DNA of 60,422 nucleotides, from contig JADNRX010000330.1 in the NCBI GenBank assembly GCA_015501595.1, forward strand, positions 1 through 60,422, read 5' to 3'. This DNA comes from Hymenopellis radicata (taxonomy: Eukaryota > Basidiomycota > Agaricomycetes > Agaricales > Physalacriaceae). Made by a program: the position numbers and the translations under genes. The notes beneath the pieces were generated by a model. The model had not been told where the DNA came from, did not search any database, and saw only the letters and a program-made list of their open reading frames with translations. This document shows, one piece after another, positions 33,554-45,140 of this stretch. The stretch's first letter is position 1, and each line of letters starts with the position of its first letter.

Positions 33554-34160
33554 GTGACTTACTTGTGCTGCGGCGTCCGACTATATATCAAATCAAGTAC
33601 GATGCTGGCTCGTGGACTCGTGGACTCTCCGAATGAAATATCCTGGGTGAGTGCCGTTGTTTCCATGAAGAGGATCGTGATATCCACGACTACATGCTCC
33701 ACACGGGTCTTGTACTCTTGCGTGTACGAAAACCTAGACAACCCTTCGTTCCGATAAAGCTACCATGACAATTTGCTAGGCGAAACGTCGGAATTGTTCT
33801 GGTTAGCCCTGGTGCGGGTCTGTAGCATCTGTGGCGACCTCTTCAGATTCCACGCCGGGGGTCGCTACTTGTCCAGCCTACTAAGAGCTGGAGGTCAATG
33901 ACATGATAAACGGGTGGAGGGGGGACCAACAAGTTTGCTTTCGCGGCCTGACAGTCTCATGCCGCTCTTGGGTGCCGTGTAGTGCAAGGATGGTCGCGAT
34001 CAGCTTGCGGATGATCGTTCCAATAGTACAAGCTTTGCCCATGATGATTCACGCAGGATATATTCATGGCGAAGCAGAGCGCGACGGGGCAAGAAAAGGG
34101 GTCTACATCGTGCGCGATGGTAGGTTTCTTGGTCGCGTTATCGTTAGGCAGGAGGGGTAA
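33554..34160 (+). pseudogene. Inverted copy of the remnant at 12690-11995
   Basis: It reads MLARGLVDSPNEISWVSAVV, then a stop near 33757. Further on, MINGWRGD and, at the end, GVYIVRDGRFLGRV match the other copy, with a different set of frame breaks. No intact version exists in the window. Confidence 0.35.
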
Positions 34161-34589
34161 AGAAAGACGTCGGTTGGCGATCGCCGAAGCGCAGACGAAA
34201 AAGGAAGAAGCTTGAGATGGGTACGTGGACAGATATTTTCGAGTCAGTTTGGGCAAGCGCATTCTGTTTCTCTATCAGTTCTATTTCATCCTTGATCAAT
34301 AAACCAACGCACCGTCGTTCCCATCCTGTATGATAGAAAGCGCTCTACATCTCCAGCCTTTGTCTGATTGTTCCATTGCGCATTCTCGGGCGGCCAGAGC
34401 GCTTGTTGGAAGGCGAGGGTCATTTAAACGCAAAGCAGTCTTGCGCTTGTTGGGCGCAAACACCCATAACGTAGTCTAGTGAGACGGCGTGTATCAGCCT
34501 TGCGAGAGGACAGCGATGATGGCAGGAACGGAGATGACGTATTTCGGGAACAGTACACGGTAGTACACGGAGGAAAGCAAGTTGAAAGC

Positions 34590-34760
34590 AAGGAATGTTG
34601 GCATCGGAATCGCGGCCCGAAGGTTTTAAACCGTTCTTCTTTCAGCGCCATCAAGACTATCTTCTTTATCCTTGGAGTTGGACAAGCTTCCGAGCTGCGC
34701 TGAATAGCAAATTAAATTTCGGATTACCTTCGCACCAAAATCGTCTCAAACGCGTCTGTC
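34590..34760 (-). promoter_or_regulatory. Dispersed promoter-like block, copy 5
   Basis: On the minus strand it reads AGACAGACGCGTTTGAGACG (about 34760), a diverged 'aatttgctattcagcgcagctcgg' and CCTTCGGGCCGCGATTCCGATG (about 34620). It is the inverted counterpart of 11385-11580. Confidence 0.35.
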
Positions 34761-35060
34761 TGCAATCTTCAATACGCACTTGAGTATGGCAGCTACTTTC
34801 CCGATGGCTTTTGTTGATCATTCTCCTAGGGAGAATGTATATTGCTTTCTGGACTAGATTGTGCTGCGATGTGCACCCTCCCGTTTACTCTCGATGACGA
34901 ACAGACGGTGGAACGACTGCCGCCAGTGCGATCCCACCATAATATCCCGTTCACGCCCAAGTCTACACCACTCCTCGTGTCCTCAGGCCTCTGCGTGTCT
35001 CTTCCGAACCTATAAATGCTGCGTTACCCCTCCTTTACTATAGGATTAACGCGCTTCGCA

Positions 35061-35580
35061 GGACTGATCAAGATGCTGGTACGTGTCGTTGTGCACCTGC
35101 TTCCGGTGTGGAGCCTGACCGGTAGTTGGCGCTGGATCATATACTCCATTAACACCGGTCTCATCACCACGCTCTGCGTCATCGCATCCTTGGTCTCAGT
35201 GCGTCGGGTTCTCGCCATCTCCTTGTGAATCTGACACCTTTTCGTGGCCTGGGGACATACCTTCATCTACATCACATTCTTCATCTGCATTGGCCGACGT
35301 ATGTGATCTCTCTTCTCAGGTCCTGAAGATATTCTGATTCCTGGACAGTCTACTCCAACTCCTTGCTCGCCACCCTCAACGCTCATCGCTCGCAAGCGGA
35401 TCCGCGCGAGCGGCGAAGGTGTCAACACGACTTCGGACAATCAAGGCACGGGCTTCTCCCTCAAGGATCTTTCTACGCAATCGAAAGCTGGTACGCTCGG
35501 TACGAAGACGAGCATCGGTCGTGTTGGGTTGGGCTCGGCATTCTCCGCCGGTGGAGGTCGGGTAAGTCTAGTCTTGGAGT
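35061..35580 (+). pseudogene. DUF6534 gene fragment 1
   Basis: It begins inside exon 13 (ATCAAGATGCTGG, 35070) and runs through exon 14 (SINTGLITTLCVIASLVS), exon 15 (AWGHTFIYITFF) and exon 16 (YSNSLLATLNA.., SKAGTLGTKTSIGRVGLGSA), ending at the GGTAAGTCTAG donor (about 35567). It lacks the N-terminal half and the last exon. The exon 16 acceptor is mutated (TTCCTGG in place of TTCCAGG). It is joined at its 5' edge to inverted-duplication arm B. Confidence 0.75.
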
Positions 35581-38500
35581 CCTTCCATGATACCCTATGT
35601 GGTTCGAGTTATTGACAGAACTGAGCTTGGAATGTGTCAGGCGGATTGAGGTCATCGACGAAGAACGACTCAAGGAGACCGAAAGACAGTGAAGGCGAGC
35701 CACTGAGAGGCTCCCAGAATCGCTGGCTCATAGCCTGTTTCGCGACGTGCGCATACCATTCCAGATCAGACGCGTATCATGGGGAAATGTGAAAACTGAC
35801 GTTCTAATTAGCGTCACATACACGAAATTTTGCAAATATCACTGGTCAATTGCACATCGAGGACATGGTTGCGCTACCGTCGACAGTACTTGATGTCCTC
35901 GCAGATGGGATTACCTCAATCGGCGCGTGTATAGATGCGATTGGGGCATGCTGAAGCCTGTGGTTACAGTGGATTTCCCGATCGAGTCAGGAATCCAGAG
36001 CGCTTCCATTTTGAAATTTGAGTATTGCGGGGGACGATCGAAATCGATCATGACGCATACCTTCGCGTCGCGTCGCGTCAAATCAAATTCAAAGCATCCA
36101 CCAGCCTCAGGCCTCTAGTTTGCCTTGGTTCACTGCTAGGAATCAAGTCGGTTCAGTCTCGGGTTTCCCGGTCGCACCGTATGCCTTTTGAGAGAAGAAC
36201 CGGCTCCTGAGAGATGAAACTTGCACTCACCCGCAGCCCACCAATCTTCTCGAACGCAATCGCCAAAGATGAAAACACGCGCTTCCGATCGGACACAGAA
36301 CGCTGCAAAGAAAAAGTTCAGGAATGGTTATTTCGGCACCTCGGTTTTTACAGACGAGTTGCCAAACGATGCGCTAGAACTTGAAGAAATAGTACAGATG
36401 AATAACGGAAGTTCCCAAGAAGTTCCGAAGAATATGTCATCGGAAACACTTACGCTCTGCCAAGGTCGAAAATCCACTGCCAAAAATCGTCCACCCAGAC
36501 ACCTCCCATGTAGCTTTGACCTGTCAGTTTAACGGCCTTTTCGGCCATTTTCTGGATGGCAGTACCCGGACACCCGGCCCGTGGCTATAAAATTCGTGCG
36601 TGGCGCCATAGATGACAATCAATAACTCTCCTTGTCACACCATTGTGCGATATCGAGCTACCTCATCACCCCCGAACACCGCAGCAGAGAGTATTCCCTC
36701 AGTGTGCGTCTCAGCGCGGGCCATCCATACGGTAAGCTGGTCGTCCCCCAATACCCTTGCGCACGCCGTGGTTGACGATACCATGCAAGATTGTCCGTTC
36801 ATCCTTTTCAGAAGGGAATTTCGGGGCGCCTGTAAACAAGCATTAGGATTGATTTGGCGACGTTGCTGCTGCGGAGTCAGGTGCGTGCCCAAGGATCTCG
36901 TGGCCACGACATGTCGAGCTAATCCACGTTTTAGACCAACACACCATGGCGAAGAAATCGAACCAACCTCAACGCCCCAGTGCGTCCTGCAGTCCACCTA
37001 TGTGCCCTAGGCCGTCAACTGATCTCGCCGTCTTGCCATGTTATAGCTCCCGGTTTCTCGCAACATGTACTATCATCAACGAGATCGAAGTCCGATAGCG
37101 TAGCTAAACCACCTCAAGGTACGTCCTCCTCCTTGTTGGAGGTCACAGAATACAGACGGCCGTCATCAACGCAGAGCCTCAATACAAGGTCTTCCAGTAT
37201 AACACTCCGCGTTTCCGTACGTCTTCAGACATGCATGCTCCGCTTTACTGAGGTGTCACAGGATCGTTGGCTCCGGCTTGTCCGGCGCCGCCAATGAATC
37301 CGCAGCCGATAACAAGAAAGAGGGTGGCGGATTAAACACCGTAAATAAACGACGAAGAAGAAGACTCCGCCTCCATGTAAATCCGAAAGTCTTGGCTTCT
37401 CTTAGAATAACATCGCCCATGTATTCCTTGTACTGATAGTTCAATATCCCATGCCTGAAACGTTGCGTCTACGCGATGCGACGGCATGTCGTCCCAAATC
37501 GGAATGGCCGTTTGCGGATGGAGTACGAAGCTCCACCCAATGTACTGAGGCGGTGTGACTTTCATCCACAGCAGCTCTCGTGCACCGGTCAGAGACGAAA
37601 CCAAGTGACGTGTATCATTTACTGCTTGGCAGCGAGCGAGGTGGAGGAGGGGTGGTTTGATCAATTGTGGCGCACATTGGACGTGTGCGTGGAGTTTGGT
37701 CATGACAAGTATATGGAATATGGAGCGAAGGGAGACATGTTACCGTGCTTGAGTCGCGTCGCACTCAAGCACGCTTTATCATGACTGTCAGCCCTAGCCC
37801 TTCATGAAAAGTTCCGCATATGTCAATTACGGCCTCGGTCGCAGCGGGAAAGGTAGATACGCAGCGGAGGTGCTCCGAGGTAGGATAACCTCTGCGCGCC
37901 TCGCCTTTCCTTCGAATCTGGATTGAGTTTGGACCTGTGCGATAACCAGGGGGGAGTTGAAGGGAACATGAAATATTTTATGGTAGGTAAACATGTAATG
38001 GAATGCACGGGAATGGGGTGATATGGGACGCGCAAGTAGAAGAGCTCTACTGTCAATGGGATGCCTGGGCGCGAAAGGAGAGTAACAATGGATGGCAGGG
38101 AGTAGAGTAGATGGTGGGCGGCACAGAGAGACCTCCGCGTTGGTTAATCCCCGTGCAATCGACCCGTTGGAAGATGTCAAGCAATCTTATGGGTTGCACC
38201 TTAAGTACGGGTGTACCAGCGTGTTGGATCGTCGTGGCGCAAAGGGTTTGAGGTAGCAGGCGAGTTTTTTCGTGGCTGTATGGTGATCGTGATGGCGGCG
38301 GCGGCGGCAGCGGCGTTCGGGGAGTAAATAGCCACCAATAACCTAGTCTGTGTTGTCCTCGGGTTATTACGGGAGTGCTTAGGGCAGCGTCGCCCTAAGT
38401 TTCGGCGATGATGACGGAGGGGCAAGCGCCCGTCTGCCTACACCCGGGTCCTCCTCTTTGATCAGGTCTACACGGCCTTCAAGTGCTGAACGCCCCCGCC

Positions 38501-40149
38501 ATGTCAAGATTGAGAGCCTCGAACGCGATAGAAGAACCTGTACAGCGTGTCGCATGACGCTCGTTTATGCCATCCACCACCTTTATCAGGTTGGAACACC
38601 ATCGTGTCGGCGGACGCATCTGCTGGGTGCCATAATGGGGGACGAAGGACGCGGTATGACAACCAACACTCTTGCTTACCATTAGCACTTATTTCCTGCC
38701 AAGGACCAGGCCAGCCTGCTGTTCGAAATCATTAGAGATGATAAGATACCCAAGACATAACACCCACATCATCTCCCTGTGCTAAAGTCGCGCCACCTGA
38801 TTCCTAACAACTCCTTGTCACAGTTATCGTTCCGAGGGAGCTCCTCGTTACAACGATTCAAGCGCTTCCCTTGTCCGATTGACCCTATTCGTTGTAGGAT
38901 AACCATAACTCGTTTTTGAGGCCGGCGAGTTACGATCAAACGGGCAAAACCATGACCGTCCTCTGCGCACTCCAAGACCAACAGTCCAGAGGCGACGCCT
39001 GGAATGACTAATTCAGCGATGTTGATTTAGCATGAACGCGGTTCATACCAATGGACATCGGTGCTTCGGTTGGTCGTCGTAAAGGTTTTTGTGGATAATT
39101 GATACAGCATTGATCTACAGAAACAAACATCAGTCGAGGTTTTGGACAGGAAGGAAGGGCGGTACAGATGCTCAGACGGCGAGAGGCATCCTCGTTCGGA
39201 TGCTTCGCTGAGAATTCTGGATATCCCAATCCACGATTGTTCGTGGACTTCTAGTAAGTCTGATCCTTTTTCGCTGCGATGAAATCAGCTCAACTATTTG
39301 CTGCATGTAGAACCACTAAACGAAGGCACCTTAACAGATATGCTCGACCTCGCCACTGGACCGACATATTCAGAACCTCGACGACGACTTCGAACATCAA
39401 TGATACCATGCGTGATCGTGACTTCGAAATCCATCCAAGGCTGTGGACACATTCCAGACGTCCGTCTAATGTTTCCAGGCATTTTCAGGGTAGGCTGAAT
39501 TAAAGATACCCGACAGCAGGGAACGACCAGGTTGAGCTACGTCGCCACTGACGGGCTCGCTTAGATCCCTTCATCAATGCGTACGACTGTCGCGGTGTCG
39601 TCGTCCACATGGTGGAAATTTGCTGAGGCACTGGCGGTGCGAATACTTACCAGATATCATGGACGACACCTGCCGTTCTAGCATCCTGGTAAGTGCGAAT
39701 ACTTTCCGATATCAGAGATGATTCCCACCGTCCCATGCGTTTTAGTCGTCCTCGCGCGTATGTATCGGTGTATGTGCGAGTGCCACTTAGAAGTAGCGCT
39801 GGCAACTGTGGGCTGGTGAGCAAGTCATATACGACACCGAAGTTATTGTAGGACGTACCGTCAAGTGGTGGGGAGGATATCGGATTGCGTATCGACAGCT
39901 CACAACAGTCACGGTAAGGATCTGTGGCAGCGAAGGCTCGATCGTTGTACTCCTCTTCTTATTGAAACCTGATGCCATGTCCTAATAAGAAGGTTTGCTC
40001 TCAGTTCCCGAATGGACTAGCCAATGATACGACCACGTCTAGCTGTTTTATCTCCGGGTACCTAGGGGAAGTCACTTTTTGGGGGTAGTAAAGGCGACTA
40101 TCTCCCGGGACACCTGAGAGGCGATACTAATTTGGTTAGCTGGGTTACA
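35581..40149. other. Gene-poor stretch with unresolved open frames
   Basis: 35586-35930 is copied from the DUF6534 3' flank region (24110-24350). Overlapping frames at 36612-37010 (+) and 36997-36635 (-) and a frame at 37476-37784 (+, ending RVALKHALS) have no domain or splice support. Near 38300 there is a GGC/GCG microsatellite. No RNA gene or complete gene is supported. Confidence 0.35.
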
Positions 40150-40284
40150 TGGCGCTTAGGCATGTGCCACTATTTACTTCGACCGATTGATGTAATGCTG
40201 CCATCCAACGTCTGGCGCTTATGCCACTATTTACTTCGACTGGTTGATGTAATGCTGCCGTACAACGTCTGGCGCTTGCAGTTC
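40150..40284. repeat. Short tandem duplication, about 60-bp unit
   Basis: 'tggcgctta..gccactatttacttcgac.g.ttgatgtaatgctgcc.t.caacgtc' occurs twice in a row (about 40150-40212 and 40213-40269), followed by a third partial start TGGCGCTTGCAG. The first unit has six extra bases. Confidence 0.75.
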
Positions 40285-40729
40285 ACCGAAGTGGTGCTGT
40301 CACATCGCTCCCGAGTCCCTTCCCCATTTTCGCCGTGAACGCGACTGGGGTGTCTGATGCATGAACGAGTTGAGCATAAGCAGCTTTTTGTTTCGCCGAA
40401 GGGACTGAGCCGTGTGTTTTGTTCTTTCCTACATGTGCAGAACATCAGGAACTGCGGCGTCAGATCAGTTCGCATTCAATTCAATTTGACAGCATCCCCA
40501 TCAACACTTGTCAGCTCGATCTTGGACTCAATTCCGCCAGTTTGGTATGTCATACGTACTTTCTGTATGTCGTCTTTCAAACTAAATCAAGAACTTGCAA
40601 TTGCCTTGTATGCACGATTCATATAGATCGATGGGAATGAGCCGAAGCCTTACACGGATGCCCTGCCACTGATATCTAGTAAGTATACTTGTCGCCGCAT
40701 ATGCACTTTAGCGCTTGCTATGAGTCATA

Positions 40730-40984
40730 CTGTACTCTTTCGACCGGATCTTCACGGGGTGTGACGCGTTATGCTACATCTTCACCCGTGAAGATCTTCA
40801 CTAGGGTTGAAAAGTACGCAATTTTCCTTATTAGGACTGCCCGCCGTTAGGCGGGCGGCGAAAATTTCCACTTTTGGCCTTGCGTGCCTTAAAATCCAAG
40901 CTGTGATGCATTATACTACATCTAGATCTTCACTTCATGAGGGTCCGTGACGTGTTATGTGAAGAAGCGGTCGAAAGAGTACAG
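40730..40984. mobile_element. Tc1/mariner-type MITE, 255 bp, TA target site
   Basis: It is flanked by TA on both sides (40728-40729, 40985-40986). The terminal inverted repeats start CTGTACTCTTTCGACCG and end CGGTCGAAAGAGTACAG. Inside are a GC-rich hairpin (GCCCGCCGTTAGGCGGGC, about 40840) and copies of a TGACGYGTTATG motif near each end. The interior matches, in opposite orientation, the element at 48815-49058. It is too short to encode a protein, so it needs transposase from elsewhere. Confidence 0.75.
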
Positions 40985-40986
40985 TA

Positions 40987-43859
40987 GTATGAGTAGTACG
41001 AGAAGTGATCCTCCGGCGCTTGGAGGAGAGTGATCCTTGCTGCGAGAAGCGAACTTTGGCCTTAAAATAGACTTGAATTGGCCGCCTTGACGGTCACTGC
41101 CATATCTGGACCTCCTCCCGGGCGATGGAACGAGGAGGAGTGATCTTGCTGCGAGAACCTTAAAATAGACTTGTCAGCATATCTGGACGTAAGCAAGTGT
41201 CGTAGACTGTAGTAAGCCAAACGCCCCACATTCTGCCGGATTGGACGTCTTAACGCGATTCCGTGTGCGGAAATCAATGATCATAGGCTCGCGAATGGCT
41301 CGCGCGCTGTGCCGCTCGTGTTTGCCAAGTTCCTTCCTCGTCGGCTTTTTTGTAAACTTGTACAGTGTTAAATGTTTCATGATGTCAAGACGAATCCTTG
41401 TGTGATGCGACAATCCATTAGATTCAAGATCTGAAACGGCCTTGTACGCGCGAACTACCTAATGAGCGAAACAGAGGCGATGTCTAATACTTAGTAATGT
41501 GTTACGCCTCACATGGTTCTAAGCTTTGAGGTGCTTTGGGCCGGGGGAAACAACGCTGACCACCATTCAGCTCGGGGAGACAGAAGCCACCGTTGCGAGA
41601 TGAACTTTAGCGCAGCGAAATCAGGTAGAGACGTTGATTCCAGTGCGGACGGTGAGCAAGAACAAGTATCAGGAGAACACACCGAAGAACGAACCAGAGA
41701 AAAAGGGAACGTGGGAGCCAACAGATGACCGTCGACAACCATTCGGTGCCGGGATGGCACATCTAAGACCGTGAAGGCTCATGGCCACGCCATCACTCCC
41801 CGCGTGATAAGCAAAGTGGTTCAAAAGTGGCACGAGCGCAAGGGAGGTCATTCAGGTTACATGCTGCTTGGCTTTCGCTCGAACGATATTGTCTAAATCG
41901 CGCACATTGTCAAAGCCACAGCGAATTCATTGACGGAACAATTTCATATCGGACGACATTCCTCTCTGGCATTCCTCACTTCTACGATGATAAAGCAGTG
42001 TCGTGGTCCATATATGACGAATACGCACCACCGTTACACTTCTTGCTGCAAAGGCTCCTACCGGTCTTCTCTACGTTCTTTGTACTTGGCGGCCGGTACG
42101 CCACATAACGAACCCCTGGCTTGTTTCCTTTCCTCGGCCAATTATTCCCTCGCTGTACTTGAACCGTTCGGCGCTGTCGTACACGACGACGCCACGTCGC
42201 AGTTGGTCTTTGATAGTCGGCCATGTGTGTCGTTCCGCATTCCTTTTGATGAAACGTCATTGTCAGCCGCCTTATTTGTCTAGTCAAGATTCTCCGACCA
42301 GGTCCTTTCATGCTAGTAGTTGCTAGAACGCACAGCTCCTGCACTTACGCAAGCGCTGTGTTGTCGTATTGAAAATACTGTTATTTAACAAGTTGAAGTG
42401 GTTATAGGTATCGCCGGCAGCTTGAAGCGCACACCTTTAGCTACGAGCTGGAAAAAGGAGAGGTAAACGAGGGTCATTCCACGTCCATTTTATCTAAAAA
42501 GGCACACCTTGGCGTCAAAAGTCTATCTTCACTAACATCCCTCAAGGTCGACGTGCTTCGCAGTCGTCTAGATTTGGCTTATCCTTCTATTAGGCGAGGT
42601 CGCCCTCGAAGAGGCCACTCACCATCCGCGGCGACACCGATCGCAGTCATCGGGAGTAGCGCTGAGGTCGCATGCATTTGATGACTGCTCTTTCCTAGGC
42701 TAGCCATCGCAGTTTCCTGTACAGATGGCGCGAAACTCGATCAACACCTAAACGCTTGTAAGACAAGAAAGCAATTATTGAATGTACAACAAACCGTGTC
42801 TATGGGGATGTCGAGGAAGCATCTGTACTGCGTCAGAGATATCATATAGGCGAGCTAAGCATGACAGTACTGAGTTGCGTATGCATCCTACGCGTCGCTA
42901 CTCCAACAGGCTGTATGCGACAGCATGTCGAGTCTGGAGTTGAATTGCAGGCAAAAGGCGCACCTTTGAGTGGCCAGCATACAAGCACCATGGTCGACCT
43001 TCTCCGAGTCGTCAACAAAACTGTCGCCGTTTCAATCTGGGTTTCGACCGGTGTTTTGTAACGCGGTCAGCGAGTGGTTGCTGCTAGAAGGCGGCTTAGA
43101 ATGGTATTGTTCCTCGAAGCGGTGCGAGGGCACGAAGGTGAACGCATCTTGTCCTAACCGCCGTTGGCTCTGACAAGCTCGTTGAGGAGCCTGCCGGGAC
43201 AGATCTGAGGGATGGTCATTCCTAGGTGAGTCTTCGAGATTGGCACGCACCGCCGTCACTGCCGAGGGCCAGGAAGTCGTTCGTTCGTCGTCGTCGTCTC
43301 CAGCGCTGATGAACCGCATATGCTCGTCATGGTGGTAAGGAAAAAAGTCGGGCTGGACAGAATCGCCAAGTTTTTGGGACAACAATCTCTTCATTGGCTC
43401 CTTTTCGCGAAGCTGATTGAACACTGTAAAAACGCGTCTCCAGATCGAAGTCGAGCCTTGTCAATCACCTCTATCAACGAATTAGGTCGTCAAGTCTGCG
43501 AGTGACCCGAGTTCTCAATGGCAGCCGCGGACGTGAACTCGCGAAGACAATTGCGAGGGGGACAAGGGTGATAACGGCGTGCGTTTCGAGACCCGACCTT
43601 GAGGCTGGCAAGTAGATGTATGTGGTCAGGAGTGACATGCCGATAGAGGCAGAGAGAACAGACTGGACCGACTCGACGGGATACTTGTGGCAAGCTATGT
43701 TGTATTAGTTCCCGCTGGAGATGTACTCATGAAACGCACCAATATCTTCCCGCCACCCATATATTCGGCGCGCCTTTTACACCTTTCAAGACATCCGCCT
43801 CCACGATGCTAATTGAGGTGACTTGGACAGTCTGCCATTTGAGGAAGGCGCCATCCGAG
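40987..43859. other. Gene-poor stretch with fragments of other blocks
   Basis: Near 41083-41125 a piece of the SM3 leader box ('gtcactgccatatctggacctcctcc') occurs, with 'cttaaaatagacttg' repeated twice (41052, 41160). Text near 42600-42660 resembles the inverted promoter-like sequence near 29360. Overlapping frames near 41830-42350 on both strands have no domain support. Confidence 0.35.
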
Positions 43860-44240
43860 TACTACATCGTTTATTCCTCTGATATGATATGCAAATTTAC
43901 TTTCATCCGAAGGCCCGCGCGAGAATCCATGGGAGCACGGCGACGATGTTTTGAAAGAACTGCGTTTTGGAATGCATGATGGTTGGTTGAAAGGTGAGGC
44001 GGGAGCGCGGCCCGATTCCGAAAGCCTATCTGCTGCTACGCAGAACGTCGCTCAACATTGGTTCAACGCAGGGAGAACGTTCTTCAAACTTCGAATAGAC
44101 ATTGTTCGCCAGTCTTCACTTCACTGCAATGATGATGATGAACAATCTTTCAAATTGCGCTGGATGGCAAGTTCTACCTTTGGATAACTTTGGGAATGGA
44201 TCTTTACAATTGTGTATTTTAGACGCGTTTTTAACTTTCA
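43860..44240 (-). repeat. Inverted repeat arm (partner 14480-14890)
   Basis: Reverse-complement match to 14480-14890, including 'caaattgcgctggatggcaagttc' (about 44152), the TTTTAGACGCG end (44217) and the GCGCGGCCCGATTCCGAAAGCC box (about 44005). Immediately beyond it, at about 44285, a DUF6534 fragment begins, as at the 35.06-kb junction. Confidence 0.65.
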
Positions 44241-44284
44241 AAGACGCATTTTCAACTTCCAACGACGCGTAAACAGTATGGAGC

Positions 44285-44897
44285 GCATGGTATCAGTACG
44301 TCTAGTTCTTGGCTTTGTTCTCTGTCTTGTGTTGAAACTGACACCTTGTCGCGTGTAGATCTTGGCCTGGGGCATCCCTTCATCTACATCACATTCTTCT
44401 TCTGCATCGGCCGACGTATGTGGTCTATCTTCTCAGGTCCTTGAGATATTCTGATTCCTGGACAGTCTACTCGAACTCGTTGCTCGCGAGTCGCCACCCT
44501 CAACGCTCGCAAACGGATCCGCGCGAGCGGCGAAGGTGTCGGACAATCAATGCATGGGCTTCTCCCTCAAGGATATTTCTACGCAATCGAAAGCTGGTAC
44601 ACTCGGTACGAAGACAAGCATCGGTCATGTTGGGTTGGGCTCGGCATTCTCCGGTGGAGGTCGGGTTCTTGGAGTCACTTTCAATCCGTCGCTCACGCCC
44701 TGTTTTCACGAAGCACCCGACCAACATCTCTATCAATATCGATACCACAAGGGAGTTTGCCACGGACGATGGCAGGATTGCCAGTAACGAGAAGGACAAT
44801 GACGATGTAGGCTCTTCAGTCCTTCGGATGCACTCATTGCTGACCACGCGTTTGTCAGTCTGGCTCCAGCAAAGATAGCCTCACCTTCCAAGAGATG
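44285..44897 (+). pseudogene. DUF6534 gene fragment 2
   Basis: It starts at the end of exon 14 / intron 14 ('gtatcagtacgtc'), then exon 15 (ATCTTGGCCTGGGGC.., about 44359), exon 16 (SLLA.., about 44465) and the last exon with KHPTNISINIDTTREFATDD, ending in TGA at about 44897. A deletion in 'gaaggtgtc|ggacaatcaatgcatggg' and other small indels break the frame. It retains the 3' end that fragment 1 lacks. Confidence 0.75.
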
Positions 44898-45140
44898 ATT
44901 CACGAGACGACTGGCAAGAAGTCGTCTAGGCGAGTCGTCCTTGCTGTCATTCGTCGGCGATGGAGTAGATTGGTCGGATCATGGCTTCTTGCGGAGAAGA
45001 AGCAACAACTTCACAAAATACCTTTTCCCTATCTTGCGCATCTTGGGTTCTTGACATGTCCCTCGTTTTCCGTTGCCTCCGTTTCTGTATGTTTGTGCTG
45101 TGGTGTGGGTCTGGTATGTATCTATTAGTTATCAAACAAA
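44898..45140 (+). repeat. Copy of the DUF6534 gene 3' flank
   Basis: It matches 23841-24090 ('gattcacgagacgactggc', 'tatcttgcgcatcttgggttcttgacatgtcc', 'ctggtatgtatctattag') with small indels. Confidence 0.6.

Larger units (their letters stand above)
32690..35060 (-). repeat. Inverted duplication, arm B (partner 11090-13625)
   Basis: Reverse-complement match to 11090-13625. Its outer end (about 35060) stops exactly where a DUF6534 gene fragment begins ('cttcgcag|gactgatcaagatgctgg'). The inner end continues into a full-length SM3 copy, whereas arm A breaks within SM3 exon 1. Arm B therefore better represents the ancestral arrangement. Confidence 0.65.

Noticed and set aside
36612..37010. 132-aa plus-strand and 120-aa minus-strand open frames
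   Set aside because: They overlap on opposite strands, have no splice or start-context support, no homologous copy in the window and no recognisable domain.
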